Under the pieces are notes generated by a model. It had not been told where the DNA came from and made no database searches. It saw only the letters and a list, made by a program, of their open reading frames with translations. From NCBI RefSeq assembly GCF_020166345.1, contig NZ_JAIUJS010000009.1, forward strand, positions 1-64,000: DNA of 64,000 nucleotides, in the 5' to 3' direction. The position numbers and the translations under genes are program-made. This DNA comes from Winogradskyella vincentii (GTDB taxonomy: Bacteria; Bacteroidota; Bacteroidia; Flavobacteriales; Flavobacteriaceae). Positions 16,583-25,816 of this stretch are shown here, piece after piece; the first letter of the stretch is position 1; each line of letters opens with the position of its first letter.

Positions 16583-18052
16583 TTACAATTGTGATAAGAA
16601 AGATTCAGCATTTTTAAAGTGCTTTTCTTTAGTTTCTTGTTTCATTTTATCGAATGTCCTTATTAACATCCCTAACCTAGGATTGCTTAAAAAGAATTCA
16701 CGATGTTTATCCATAAAAGTCCAAAAGAGCCCATCCCAAGTTGCTTGCCAATCACCTTTAGTATAGTTACTCATTTTCATAATGTAGTTGCTACTGCTTA
16801 TGTAGGGTTTGGTAGACATGAGTCCACCATCTGCATACAAGCTCATACCGTAAACGTTTGGTACCATAACCCAATCGTAAGCATCTATAAATAGTTCCAT
16901 AAACCATTTGTACACTTCGTCTGGATGGAACTCGCACAACACCATAAAATTGCCAAGAACCATAAGACGTTCTATGTGATGTGCATAAGCGGTTTTATTT
17001 ACTTTCTTTATAACATCGTCAATAGGTTGTATGCCAGTTGTTCCATCATAAAAGGACTTAGGAATTTTTCTATCGAAATTCCAAAAGTTCTTAGTGCGTT
17101 CTTCGGTACCTTTTACTTGGTAAACACCTCGAATAAATTCACGCCAACCTAAAATTTGGCGTACAAAGCCTTCTGTTGAATTTAGAGGCACATCATTGGA
17201 CTTGGCATAGTTAATTGCTTTATCTATGACGTCTAATGGATGCATTAGACCTACATTAATTAATGGCGACAGCAAGCTGTGATTTAAAAAATGTTCCTCT
17301 TTAACAATAGCATCTTCATAAGCTCCAAACTCGTGAAATCGATACTCAAAAAATTGTTGTAACCATTCTTCAGCAGATTCAAAATCAATAGGATAATTGA
17401 TAAAATCATTCAATTCACCATAGTGGTCATTAAAGTTTTTCTCTACATAAGAAATTGCTTCTTTGTGATATTTTGATAAATCAGGAAACTGAATACTTGG
17501 TGGTGTTTTATCCTTGGGATATTTCTTGCGGTTTTCAGAGTCATAGGTTAGTTTTCCGCCTTCTGGCTGGTCATTAACCATGAGTATGTCTCGATCTTTA
17601 CGTTGTTGCTTGTAAAACGAGGTTTGAAAAAATTTCTTTTTTGAAGGTTTAAAGAAACAACTTAATTCGTCCTTGGTGTTTATAAACAGCGGATTCTCGT
17701 ACCATTCTACAGCTATTGATTCAGAAGCAGATTTTATATGTTTCTCTAACCAGTTATCGGTTGGGTCAATTATATGAAGCGTTTCAAGACCTTTATCAAT
17801 TAACTCAGGAATCAATTCTCTGACATCAGATGTCTCTGAAGTAGCCTCAATATAATTTACGGAAAGCCCTTTGTCTGTTAAAAAGTCGGAATAAGCTTTC
17901 ATTGATGCTCTGTGAAATGCAATTTTTTGCTTGTGGAATTTGTAATGCGAAAAGAACAAAAACTCTTCAACCAAATAAATATCACAATCTAAGTTTAAAA
18001 TTTGTGAATCCTTAAACAACTGATGTGGAAATATGAGTGTGGCTTCTTTCAT
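16583..18052 (-). CDS. PhrB-like (FeS-BCP/CryPro) photolyase lacking the Fe-S cysteines
   Basis: 489 residues of the deoxyribodipyrimidine photolyase-related group, whose characterised members repair (6-4) photoproducts. ATLIFPHQLF opens the N-terminal domain. TAYAHHIERLMVLGNFM (354-370) and AYDWVMVPNVYGMS (391-404), then STKPYISSSNYIMKMS, are the FAD-domain signatures. Known members bind [4Fe-4S] through four Cys in this region. This protein has only three Cys in total (23, 132, 373), and the expected positions are P343, S419/S421-422 and Q436. The cluster therefore appears absent. Confidence 0.87.
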   Translation of the reverse strand: MKEATLIFPHQLFKDSQILNLDCDIYLVEEFLFFSHYKFHKQKIAFHRASMKAYSDFLTDKGLSVNYIEATSETSDVRELIPELIDKGLETLHIIDPTDNWLEKHIKSASESIAVEWYENPLFINTKDELSCFFKPSKKKFFQTSFYKQQRKDRDILMVNDQPEGGKLTYDSENRKKYPKDKTPPSIQFPDLSKYHKEAISYVEKNFNDHYGELNDFINYPIDFESAEEWLQQFFEYRFHEFGAYEDAIVKEEHFLNHSLLSPLINVGLMHPLDVIDKAINYAKSNDVPLNSTEGFVRQILGWREFIRGVYQVKGTEERTKNFWNFDRKIPKSFYDGTTGIQPIDDVIKKVNKTAYAHHIERLMVLGNFMVLCEFHPDEVYKWFMELFIDAYDWVMVPNVYGMSLYADGGLMSTKPYISSSNYIMKMSNYTKGDWQATWDGLFWTFMDKHREFFLSNPRLGMLIRTFDKMKQETKEKHFKNAESFLSQL

Positions 18053-18063
18053 GTTCAGTGTTA

Positions 18064-18105
18064 CGTCAGTTCGAGTACCATGCTCTTTGCATGGTGTATC
18101 GAGAA
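18064..18105 (+). repeat. REP-like unit A, left of the GIY-YIG gene
   Basis: CGTCAGTTCGAGT...GTATCGAGAA with an internal perfect stem ACCATGC/GCATGGT around a TCTTT loop. The GTATCGAGAA end faces the nuclease gene, and the gene's TAA follows immediately. It is one of four units of the same design in the window. Confidence 0.8.
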
Positions 18106-18106
18106 C

Positions 18107-18400
18107 TTATTTATTAAAATTCTTTTTTGAAAGGTTAGGAAGTTCTGTATAGTCGCCGTTTATTAAAGCTTCCTTCTTCTTCCTAGACCATTTTTTTATT
18201 TGTTTTTCCTTTTCTATTGCGATTTTTATGTCGGTGAATTCTGCATAAAATTCAAGTTTTACAGGTCGTCGTTTATAGGTGTAACTTTCTGGATGTTTAC
18301 CTATATTATGTTCGAGAATACGTTGGTTCAAATTTGAAGTAATACCAGTATAATAGGTATTATCTGAACATTTGAGTATATATACGTATGATAATTTCAT
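18107..18400 (-). CDS. Single-domain GIY-YIG nuclease
   Basis: A 97-residue protein from the ATG at 18400. The longer frame to 18616 runs into the DASH gene and is not credible. YVYILKCSDNTYYTGITSNLNQRILEHNIG carries the YVY...YTG core and the catalytic Arg. EKEKQIKKW supplies the conserved Glu of the small stand-alone family, and the C terminus is basic. It is bracketed by inverted REP-like units (18064-18105 and 18413-18456) and interrupts otherwise tight photolyase spacing. It therefore looks like a mobile or mobiliser gene rather than a repair partner. Confidence 0.88.
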   Translation of the reverse strand: MKLSYVYILKCSDNTYYTGITSNLNQRILEHNIGKHPESYTYKRRPVKLEFYAEFTDIKIAIEKEKQIKKWSRKKKEALINGDYTELPNLSKKNFNK

Positions 18401-18412
18401 AGTTTCTAATTC

Positions 18413-18456
18413 TTCTCGATACAATTCTTCCTTCGTCAGAATCACTCGAAGTGACG
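18413..18456 (-). repeat. REP-like unit B, right of the GIY-YIG gene
   Basis: Read on the minus strand it starts CGTCACTTCGAGT and ends GTATCGAGAA, 12 nt before the nuclease ATG. The stem ATTCT/AGAAT differs from that of unit A but keeps pairing. It is inverted relative to unit A. Confidence 0.8.
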
Positions 18457-18461
18457 TTGCG

Positions 18462-19769
18462 TTAATTAAACAAGCTAGGTTGTAACCAAATGTTTCTAAA
18501 TCTACCATTAGCATCATAGCGCTCTGCTTGCAGTTGTACATTAAACTTTCTGTCCCTAGGATCATTACCAACACCTGCGACATACATCCAATTACCATAA
18601 TTGCTGTGTACGTCATAATCTAAGAGTAAGGACTCAAAATAAGAAGCACCTATACGCCAATCTAACTCTAGTTCTTTAGCGAAATAAGAGGCAACATTTT
18701 GCCGTCCTCTGTTGCTCATCCAACCTGTTTCCTTTAACTCAATCATATTGGCATTTACAAAGTCCGATTGTGTTTCACCATTGATCCATTTTTGTATTTG
18801 GTTTTGATTTGTGGACCATTCATAATCTTTTTGAAGTATGCCTTCTAGTTTAAAGATTTGGTTACCGTGTTTTAGCGACACATATTTAAAATAGTCGCGC
18901 CAAATCAACTCAAAAATGAGCCAGTAGGTCGATTGGTTTTTAAAATGTTCTTTCTCAAACTGTTTAACCTTCCAATAGATGGTTCGTGCAGAAATACTAC
19001 CATTGGCCAGCCAAGGTGAAAACTTAGAGCTATAATCAACACCAACTAAACCATTTCTGGTTTTCTTATAAAATCCTAGTTTCTTGGTGTTAAAGAAGTA
19101 ATCGTTAAGTCGATTTATAGCTTCTGTTTCGCCACCTTTAAAAGGAAAGGCAGAATTAGGATGGGATTTAAAGTCTGCAAAACCTAATTCTGATAAACTT
19201 GGTATGCTGGTATTGTTTTCAATCCTGTTATTCTGACTTTGTTTTGTTATTCGCGATTCCTCTCGTATATCGATATATTTTTCGAGTTTCTTTCTAAATA
19301 CTGTAAAGACTTGAGGTGTTTTAGAAATATCAAAATTGATATCCTCAGGATGATATAAAAACTGGTTGTAAATGTGATGCCAGTTGATATGTGTAGTTTG
19401 AGCTTTCACCGCATTTTCTGTATCAACTTCCTCTTGAGTCCATTCATTTTGTATGTAGATATCAGTTATTTGATGTGCTTCACAAATTTTAGGAATTGCG
19501 TTTTCCGGAAAGTCATGGTATACCAACAGGTCTATATTTAGTGCTTCGAGCTGGGCTTTAAGATTATGAATAGTTTCAATTAAAAACTGAGCACGGTATT
19601 TTTCAATCTTTTTAAAACCAAATCTGTTCTTTTCAAAATGCCTCGGATCAAAACAATAAAGTCCAATAACCTTTTCTGCTTGTTTACTGGCTTCAGTCAA
19701 CACAGTATTATCTATTGTTCTAAGGTCATTTCTAAACCAAACTAAGCTATACTTTTCTGTCTTCTGCAT
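18462..19769 (-). CDS. DASH-type cryptochrome
   Basis: 435 residues. [20 protein letters not shown] opens the antenna domain, and the CRY-DASH features YCFDPRHF and [18 protein letters not shown] follow. The FAD domain includes [41 protein letters not shown] and [26 protein letters not shown] proteins bind FAD and MTHF and repair CPDs mainly in single-stranded DNA, with possible signalling roles. The start lies inside the end of the DUF2256 gene (28-nt overlap). Confidence 0.93.
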   Translation of the reverse strand: MQKTEKYSLVWFRNDLRTIDNTVLTEASKQAEKVIGLYCFDPRHFEKNRFGFKKIEKYRAQFLIETIHNLKAQLEALNIDLLVYHDFPENAIPKICEAHQITDIYIQNEWTQEEVDTENAVKAQTTHINWHHIYNQFLYHPEDINFDISKTPQVFTVFRKKLEKYIDIREESRITKQSQNNRIENNTSIPSLSELGFADFKSHPNSAFPFKGGETEAINRLNDYFFNTKKLGFYKKTRNGLVGVDYSSKFSPWLANGSISARTIYWKVKQFEKEHFKNQSTYWLIFELIWRDYFKYVSLKHGNQIFKLEGILQKDYEWSTNQNQIQKWINGETQSDFVNANMIELKETGWMSNRGRQNVASYFAKELELDWRIGASYFESLLLDYDVHSNYGNWMYVAGVGNDPRDRKFNVQLQAERYDANGRFRNIWLQPSLFN

Positions 19770-19888
19770 TTTTCACTACAATATTTTACGTTTTCCCAGT
19801 CTTTCTCCCATTTTTTACGCCAAGTAAATGGTCGCTTGCAAACAGGGCATATTTTTTCTGGTAGGTGTTGTTTTTTTACACCTCTCAT
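19742..19888 (-). CDS. DUF2256 zinc-ribbon-like small protein
   Basis: A 48-residue frame, [17 protein letters not shown]..., with the full DUF2256 signature: [18 protein letters not shown] followed by VKYCSEKC. Four Cys in CxxC...CxxxC spacing suggest a zinc ribbon. It overlaps the upstream SDR gene by 4 nt (ATGA) and the DASH cryptochrome start by 28 nt. DUF2256 is often found beside or fused to photolyase-related genes, and its role is unknown. Confidence 0.9.
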   Translation of the reverse strand: MRGVKKQHLPEKICPVCKRPFTWRKKWEKDWENVKYCSEKCRRQKSIA

Positions 19889-21306
19889 TTTGGTTCAACT
19901 AAGGCGTTAATCATTCCTTTAAATACAAAAGCGTGAAACGGTAAAACCATGTACCAATACAATCTTCCCCAAACACCTTTTGGTCTAAAAACAGCACGCT
20001 GATATAACTTGTCTTTTACAATTTTAAATTCTAACCAAGCCTCGCCTGGTAGTTTCATTTCAGCAAATAATAGAAGTCTTTTTTCTTTTTTATCAGCAAA
20101 TAACACACGCCAGAAATCGAGTGGATCACCAGCTTCTAAATAAGTATCATGCGTTCTGCCTCGTCGCAATCCTACACCACCAAATAATTTATCGACATAA
20201 CCTCTGAGCTTCCATAAAGTATTGAAACTATACCAGCCATTTCGCCCGCCAATTCCCCAAATCTGATTCAGTGTAAATTCCTCATCTATAATAGTCTTAG
20301 AGCGAACATCTTTAAAACAGCCATACTGTGGTAATTCTATATGTTTAGATAGTTGATCTTTAAAAACGCCACTACTTACGGCATCCTTCCAACTAGAAAT
20401 TACAGAATTTTGCTGAATGCGCTGAAACGCCAAGTCTACAGCCTTTTTATAGGTCATGGGTTGGATACTAATATGATTATTGATATCACTTGGTTTGCCA
20501 ATGACTTCAACCTTCATACTGTCTACTAATGCTTGTGCTAACTGAAATGATGTTGAGGTTACAAAATAAAGCCAGTAGGATGAGAGCTTTGGTGTCAAAA
20601 CTGGTAAAGTATAAATATACCTCTTCAGACCTCTTACTTCAGCAAACTGTAATAACATTTCCTTATAGGTCAGTATTTCAGGTCCGAAAATATCATAAGA
20701 GTTATTGTAAAGCGCTTCCTTTCCTAGGGCACCTGATAAATAGGTCAGGACGTCTCTAATACCTAAAGGTTGTGTTTTGGTATTTAGCCACTTTGGTGTA
20801 ATCATCACCGGTAGTTTTTCAACAATATCTCTGATGATTTCGAAAGAAGCACTTCCGCTACCAACAATAATGCCTGCTCTGAATGTTGTTAGTGCATATT
20901 TCTCTGATTTAAGGGTTTCTTCTACCTGTAATCTAGATTTTAGATGTTTAGATAATGAATCATCATTAACAATACCGCTCAGATAAATGACTTGCTCACA
21001 ATCTGTAGCTTCAACTAAATTTTTAAAATTTTGTGCACATTGACGTTCTAAATCCTCAAAATCATCAGCATCAGTAGCCATGGAATGAATTAGGTAATAG
21101 GCAACATCGATGTCTTTTGGAATTTTGTTGGGTTCTGGACTTAGAAAATCTATTTTTATGAAAGAGCACAATGGATGCTCAGCTATTTCATCTGGAATAC
21201 GATTAATATCACGGACACAACAGATAAGTTCGTGCTTGTCTTCTAATAACTGTAAAGCTAGTCTCTTGGCTATATAGCCTGTTGTACCTGTAATTAGTAT
21301 TTTCAT
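19885..21306 (-). CDS. NAD(P)-binding SDR-like protein with DUF2867 domain
   Basis: 473 residues. The N-terminal extended-SDR fold begins [19 protein letters not shown] (GxTGYIA dinucleotide motif) and includes AYYLIHSM and VIYLSGIV. The C-terminal third (from about 330) is a DUF2867-type helix-grip domain ([29 protein letters not shown], then [16 protein letters not shown]). The reaction is unknown. It overlaps DUF2256 by 4 nt and is preceded by the REPIN-like element. Confidence 0.87.
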   Translation of the reverse strand: MKILITGTTGYIAKRLALQLLEDKHELICCVRDINRIPDEIAEHPLCSFIKIDFLSPEPNKIPKDIDVAYYLIHSMATDADDFEDLERQCAQNFKNLVEATDCEQVIYLSGIVNDDSLSKHLKSRLQVEETLKSEKYALTTFRAGIIVGSGSASFEIIRDIVEKLPVMITPKWLNTKTQPLGIRDVLTYLSGALGKEALYNNSYDIFGPEILTYKEMLLQFAEVRGLKRYIYTLPVLTPKLSSYWLYFVTSTSFQLAQALVDSMKVEVIGKPSDINNHISIQPMTYKKAVDLAFQRIQQNSVISSWKDAVSSGVFKDQLSKHIELPQYGCFKDVRSKTIIDEEFTLNQIWGIGGRNGWYSFNTLWKLRGYVDKLFGGVGLRRGRTHDTYLEAGDPLDFWRVLFADKKEKRLLLFAEMKLPGEAWLEFKIVKDKLYQRAVFRPKGVWGRLYWYMVLPFHAFVFKGMINALVEPK

Positions 21307-21324
21307 TTAAAATTATTCCTATAT

Positions 21325-21438
21325 CGTCAATTCGAGTGCTTTGACTTTAGGAAAAGTGTATCGAGAATTTTTTTGGTTAAAAGGTTCTCGATACATTTTT
21401 TGTTCAATTACATTTCACAAAAAATACTCGAACAGACG
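21325..21438. repeat. REPIN-like inverted pair of REP units (C and D) without a gene
   Basis: Unit C (21325-21367, plus) reads CGTCAATTCGAGT...GTATCGAGAA. Unit D (21385-21438, minus) reads CGTCTGTTCGAGT...GTATCGAGAA. Their GTATCGAGAA ends face each other across 17 bases. Unit D has a long perfect stem (ATTTTTTGT/ACAAAAAAT). The layout equals that around the GIY-YIG gene, with the gene missing. It sits in the only sizeable gap between the SDR and flavin reductase genes. Confidence 0.8.
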
Positions 21439-21444
21439 TAATAT

Positions 21445-22077
21445 TTATTTTTCAGTAAATTCTGGCTTTGGGCGTTGGTATTCTAATCGTTTTTTTAGCT
21501 CAGGCACTGCATAACCATCTAGTCCGTTAATAGTCGCAACCTTGCCCTTTGATAAGTTAATAAAACCATCCTTTTCTAGCAAGTTATCAGGAACATAAAG
21601 TTTTTCGATTTGCCCAATAAGTAAAATAGTATTGTTGGCTTTAATGGGATACTCTTCAACATAGCTCATGGCTAATTGGATTGGACATCCTTTTACAAAT
21701 GGCGCAATAAAATCGTCCTTGTATTCTTCAATTAAGGACGTTACATCAAATTCTGATATAGACGGATCATACTTTGCAGATGTATGGTGTGCATCTTCTA
21801 AAATACCATCATGTATATGGTTGAGCGTATATTTACCTGTCGTTTTGATGTTATCATAGGTGTTACGAATGACTGTTGTAGGTCTTAAAAAAAAACCTAA
21901 TAAACCAGGATTGGAGCCTAAATGTGTTATAGAACTGAATACAGCAACATTACTCGTACCGGCACTATCCTTTGTGCCGATGAGGTTTGCAGATTTATAC
22001 CCAGAACAACTATTAATTAAGTTGATTCTATATAAATGGTGCATTTGGTTGATATCATCTAAACTAAATTCAGCCAT
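21445..22077 (-). CDS. Flavin reductase-like FMN-binding protein
   Basis: A 210-residue split-barrel protein. SGYKSANLIGTKDSAGTSNVAVFSS and HLGSNPGLLGFFLRPTTVIRNTYDNI are the FMN-binding segments of flavin reductase-like families. It may bind or reduce FMN with NAD(P)H. In a flavoprotein-rich operon a role in flavin supply is plausible, but not shown. It is 1 nt from the ABC1 kinase gene upstream. Confidence 0.85.
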   Translation of the reverse strand: MAEFSLDDINQMHHLYRINLINSCSGYKSANLIGTKDSAGTSNVAVFSSITHLGSNPGLLGFFLRPTTVIRNTYDNIKTTGKYTLNHIHDGILEDAHHTSAKYDPSISEFDVTSLIEEYKDDFIAPFVKGCPIQLAMSYVEEYPIKANNTILLIGQIEKLYVPDNLLEKDGFINLSKGKVATINGLDGYAVPELKKRLEYQRPKPEFTEK

Positions 22078-22078
22078 C

Positions 22079-23389
22079 TTATAGGTTTATGAAGTTGTTG
22101 ATTTTAATATTCTCAGCTTTAAGATCGAACATCAAGTTATATAAACCGAAGAATGTTCTGTTGATGTATATAAAGTGAGTTGAACCTCTATTACCATTCA
22201 TATTGCGTAGTTCAGTACTTTTTGAGTATTTCTGACCCATTTCACCAACTTTATTGAAAAACTCTGGATCTGAAAAATCAAAAGTTTCATTATGAAATGG
22301 TTGGGTGAATAGGCTTAATAGCTCATGGAACATGGAGGTAAAGAAGTCTATTTCTTCTTTTGAATCGTCATGTCTTAAAATCTCGAGCTCGTACATTTTT
22401 TCAGTAAAAGCTTTAGGATTGTCAATGCATTCTTTTTGAGCTAATTCAAAATAGGGTTTGTAAAACTCATCTGGTATAGCTTTCATGCATCCAAAATCTA
22501 GTGCAATTAAATTACCTTCTTCTGATATTAAGAAATTCCCAGGATGTGGATCCGCATGGACTTTCTTCAAGATATGAATTTGATACATGTAGAAATCCCA
22601 AAGTGCTTGACCTAGTTTATTTGACAATTCTTGGTTGTTATTTTGAGTTACAAATTCCGAAAGGTGTTTACCTTCCATATAATCCATAGTAATTATCCTT
22701 TCTGAGGATAAACTCTCATAATATTGTGGAAATTTTAGATTTGGAATGTGCTTGCAAGCTTCCACCACTTCCTTACTCTGATTTAACTCAAGAAGATAAT
22801 TGGTTTCTTCAATAAGTTTATTTTCAACCTCTTTGAAGTACTTATCAGAATCCTTTCCTTTTATATTAAACATCTTTATGGCTATAGGTTTAACTAAGGC
22901 CAAATCAGAAACGATACTCTCCGCAACTCCAGGATATTGGATTTTCACAGCAAATTTTTTCCCATTCTTATCTGCAATATGGACTTGTCCAATGCTTGCA
23001 GCATTGACTGAAGTTGCGTTGAAAGTATCAAATAGTTCTTCGGGATGTTTTCCGAAATATTTTTTAAATGTTTTTATAACCAAAGGTGGCGATAGTGGCG
23101 GTACAGAAAATTGAGATAAAGAAAACTTCTCAACATAAGCTTGAGGTAATATGCTTTTTTCCATGCTAAGCATCTGAGCTACTTTAAGTGCACTTCCTTT
23201 TAATTTTTTAAGGCTGTCATAAATATCATCTGCATTATTCTGATTAAGGCGTTCTTTGGCATCTTCTTTAGAATTAACCATTTTATCTCCATAATACTTG
23301 AGATAATTAACACCAACCTTTGCGCCAGTTGAAACGAGTTTTGAGGCTCTTGAAATTTTAGTAATAGGTATACTATCTATGGTCTTCAT
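22079..23389 (-). CDS. ABC1/UbiB (AarF) family atypical kinase-like protein
   Basis: 436 residues. The family KxGQ-like segment is KLKGSALKVAQMLSME (about 62-77). The ATP-binding Lys is in KKFAVKIQYPGV. The catalytic part is KKVHADPHPGNFLIS, and LIALDFGCMK gives the metal-binding DFG. Members support ubiquinone or isoprenoid lipid homeostasis and stress tolerance. Here it is adjacent (0-1 nt) to the TetR and flavin reductase genes. The substrate is unknown. Confidence 0.9.
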   Translation of the reverse strand: MKTIDSIPITKISRASKLVSTGAKVGVNYLKYYGDKMVNSKEDAKERLNQNNADDIYDSLKKLKGSALKVAQMLSMEKSILPQAYVEKFSLSQFSVPPLSPPLVIKTFKKYFGKHPEELFDTFNATSVNAASIGQVHIADKNGKKFAVKIQYPGVAESIVSDLALVKPIAIKMFNIKGKDSDKYFKEVENKLIEETNYLLELNQSKEVVEACKHIPNLKFPQYYESLSSERIITMDYMEGKHLSEFVTQNNNQELSNKLGQALWDFYMYQIHILKKVHADPHPGNFLISEEGNLIALDFGCMKAIPDEFYKPYFELAQKECIDNPKAFTEKMYELEILRHDDSKEEIDFFTSMFHELLSLFTQPFHNETFDFSDPEFFNKVGEMGQKYSKSTELRNMNGNRGSTHFIYINRTFFGLYNLMFDLKAENIKINNFINL

Positions 23390-24046
23390 TTAATTGGCGT
23401 GCATTTTTTCCTTATACAAAAATTTACCTAGATCTATAAGACCTTTAAAAGAGGTTGTGTCTATAAAATCAAAACTTGCTTTCACAGATTTCTCAATGAA
23501 AAGATCAGTTTTTTCAAATCCAGAAGACGTATCGTCTAGCCAGAATTTCATTGTAACTAACAATTGCAACCAAGCAGTTTCTGTGATGCTTTTATTTTGA
23601 ATGTTATCTAGCTGTTCTTGCTTTATATCAAATTTGCTAATGTTTAGATGCTCAATGTAGTTTATGAATCTTTGCTTTAGCCTGGCTAGTACTTTAATAG
23701 TTTTTAATTGGTTTTTACAATCATCTAAAACATGCACAACATAGCTTCTGTTAGCCGTTAGAATTTCAAAAAAGGTATAATAAAAGCTTAATAATTTATT
23801 TCTGGAATCAAATGTTAGATAGTCTTCGCTTTTTTCTAAAACCTCATGTGCGTTATCAAAAAACACTTTAAACACACATTGCTCTAGAGTCTCGAATGAA
23901 CTAAAATGTTCATAGAACTTTTGCTCTTCAAAATTGTTGGTTTTAGCAAACGCATAGATGGACTTGGGTTGCTCGCCATAGGTTAGCACGTGGTCCATAT
24001 AAAATCCAATAATATCTGATTCTGTAATTGTTTTTTTCTTTGCCAT
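23390..24046 (-). CDS. TetR/AcrR-type transcriptional regulator
   Basis: 218 residues. The N-terminal 60 residues (ESDIIGFYMDHVLTYGEQPKSIYAFAKTNNFEEQKFYEHFSSFETL) fit a TetR-type HTH, where the recognition helix region KFYEHF replaces the usual LYYHF. The rest is helical ligand-binding or dimer domain. It is the 5'-most gene of the photoprotection block and touches the ABC1 gene. The operator-like inverted repeat at 24078-24107 lies about 30 nt upstream, so auto- and block regulation is a fair hypothesis. Confidence 0.8.
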   Translation of the reverse strand: MAKKKTITESDIIGFYMDHVLTYGEQPKSIYAFAKTNNFEEQKFYEHFSSFETLEQCVFKVFFDNAHEVLEKSEDYLTFDSRNKLLSFYYTFFEILTANRSYVVHVLDDCKNQLKTIKVLARLKQRFINYIEHLNISKFDIKQEQLDNIQNKSITETAWLQLLVTMKFWLDDTSSGFEKTDLFIEKSVKASFDFIDTTSFKGLIDLGKFLYKEKMHAN

Positions 24047-24077
24047 TGTTTTTCTATTACAATGTAAAGGTACAGAA

Positions 24078-24107
24078 TGTTTAACGATAAAATATAAAAG
24101 TTAAACA
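24078..24107. promoter_or_regulatory. Shared light-gene operator, copy 1 (TetR promoter)
   Basis: TGTTTAAC (24078-24085) and GTTAAACA (24100-24107) with a 14-base spacer. A third half-site, GTTTAAC, follows at 24110-24116 and makes GTTAAAC-AAA-GTTTAAC. On the minus strand the arm is followed after 5 nt by TACCTTTA, a -7-like box for the TetR gene. Confidence 0.7.
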
Positions 24108-24128
24108 AAGTTTAACATCATGTATAAA

Positions 24129-25178
24129 TCAACTACTAACTTTATAGTATTTTTTTCGTAACCAAAATGCAACTCTTACGAGTAAAATAAGAGCTGGTAC
24201 TTCTACTAATGGTCCAATGACACCTGCAAAGGCTTGTCCTGAATTTAAACCAAACACAGCAATGGCTACAGCAATAGCAAGCTCAAAATTATTTCCCGAG
24301 GCTGTGAATGAAATGGCAACATTTTTATCGTAGTTAGCTCCCATCGATTTACTGACGAAAAATCCAACAATAAACATCAAAGCGAAATAAATCAGTAGTG
24401 GAATGGCTATAACCAAGACATCCATTGGTATTTCTACAATTAGTTCTCCTTTTAAAGAAAACATAACAATTATGGTAAATAGAAGCGCTATAAGTGTAAG
24501 CGGTGAGATGGTTGGGATAAATTTGTTGTTATACCAGTCTTCACCTTTGAGTTTTACTAACATTAAACGAGACAAGATCCCAAGTACAAATGGTATGCCT
24601 AAATAAATGGCAACACTTTCTGCGATGGTGGCAATTGATATATCTACAATTGCACCATCAAACCCAAAATAAGGTGGTAGAATAGTTATAAAAATATAAG
24701 CGTAAAAGCTATAGGCAAAAACCTGAAATATGCTATTTAGTGCAACCAACCCAGCACCATATTCACTGCTGCCTTCTGCTAGGTCATTCCAAACTAATAC
24801 CATGGCGATACATCTTGCAAGTCCTATTAATATTAGACCTACCATGTACTCTGGGTAGTCCCTTAAAAATATTATGGCAAGAAAAAACATTAAAACCGGA
24901 CCTATAATCCAATTCAACAATAAGGAAATTGATAAGATTTTGACATCCTTAAATACCTTAGGTAATAAAGTGTAATTAACCTTTGCAAGTGGTGGATACA
25001 TCATTAATATTAGACCAATTGCAATAGGTATATTGGTTGTGCCAGAACTGTATGAGTCAATTAAATTGGAGAATGATGGGATAAAAAAACCAATGGCAAC
25101 ACCAATTGCCATAGCCATAAAAATCCATATTGTTAAATAGCTATCTAAAAAGCTTAACTTTTTTTTAGTGTTGGGCAT
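24129..25178 (-). CDS. ACR3 family arsenite efflux permease
   Basis: 349 residues with about ten membrane helices. The ACR3 signature [22 protein letters not shown] includes the conserved Cys needed for As(III) transport, and [18 protein letters not shown] is the second crossover-helix motif. It exports arsenite using the proton gradient. It is the last gene of the four-gene ars operon, 5 nt after the phosphatase-fold reductase gene. Confidence 0.93.
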   Translation of the reverse strand: MPNTKKKLSFLDSYLTIWIFMAMAIGVAIGFFIPSFSNLIDSYSSGTTNIPIAIGLILMMYPPLAKVNYTLLPKVFKDVKILSISLLLNWIIGPVLMFFLAIIFLRDYPEYMVGLILIGLARCIAMVLVWNDLAEGSSEYGAGLVALNSIFQVFAYSFYAYIFITILPPYFGFDGAIVDISIATIAESVAIYLGIPFVLGILSRLMLVKLKGEDWYNNKFIPTISPLTLIALLFTIIVMFSLKGELIVEIPMDVLVIAIPLLIYFALMFIVGFFVSKSMGANYDKNVAISFTASGNNFELAIAVAIAVFGLNSGQAFAGVIGPLVEVPALILLVRVAFWLRKKYYKVSS

Positions 25179-25183
25179 TGCAT

Positions 25184-25798
25184 CTATTTTTTTAGTTTAG
25201 AGAAAACATACTTTAATTCCGTTGCAATTTGAAGACTACGCTCTTTATATTTTTCGGCTTGTTGAGGTGTATTGTCAAATGCCTTAGGATCTTCGAAAGT
25301 TACTGGAATTCTTTTTTCAGCACCTGAAATAAAAGGACAACCCTTGTCTGCACTTGAGCAAGTCATAATCGCTGCAAATTGAGAAGAAGGGTTAAAGCTG
25401 TTATCGTAAGTTTTTGAAAATCCAATAACAGGATGAGCAACCTCAGAAAATTTTATGGCATAAACAGGATTTGATTCTTTAGATAATGTATCAATTTTAA
25501 ATCCAGAAGATTCGAGCGCCTTCGCGGCAGAAGGGAATAAGGCAGTAGCTTCAGTTCCACCGGAATAGCAAAAAACATTAGTAATATCAAAATACTGTGA
25601 TATGGTTTGGGCCCATACCTGAGACAAATGACTCCGTCTTGAATTATGCGTGCAAATAAAATTTAGATTTACGACAGCATTGTTATTCATTTTATTTTGA
25701 ATATACTCTATAAGAGGTTGCAGTATTTCTTTACGTTCTGCAGAAATAATTGAGACATCTAAACTGTTTAAGATGTCTTCGATGGTTTTATATAACAT
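25184..25798 (-). CDS. Low-molecular-weight phosphatase-fold protein, probable arsenate reductase
   Basis: 204 residues. [16 protein letters not shown] holds the CX5R P-loop of the LMW-PTP fold, but with CTHNSRRS instead of the more usual CTGNSCRS of Ars[19 protein letters not shown] gives further Cys residues that could form the redox relay. Placement between ACR3 and ArsR supports arsenate reduction. The length exceeds typical ArsC (about 140) because of an N-terminal helical extension and a longer C terminus. Confidence 0.83.
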   Translation of the reverse strand: MLYKTIEDILNSLDVSIISAERKEILQPLIEYIQNKMNNNAVVNLNFICTHNSRRSHLSQVWAQTISQYFDITNVFCYSGGTEATALFPSAAKALESSGFKIDTLSKESNPVYAIKFSEVAHPVIGFSKTYDNSFNPSSQFAAIMTCSSADKGCPFISGAEKRIPVTFEDPKAFDNTPQQAEKYKERSLQIATELKYVFSKLKK

Positions 25799-25816
25799 GA
25801 ACTAGTTTTAATAATA

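Noticed and set aside
18401-18616. Upstream extension of the GIY-YIG reading frame to 169 residues.
   Set aside because: The added part lies on the 3' end of the DASH gene in another frame, while the family core starts at the Met of MKLSYVYILK (18400).
20529-20986. Plus-strand frames inside the DUF2867 gene.
   Set aside because: They are shadows of the minus-strand gene, low in protein-like composition and lacking motifs.
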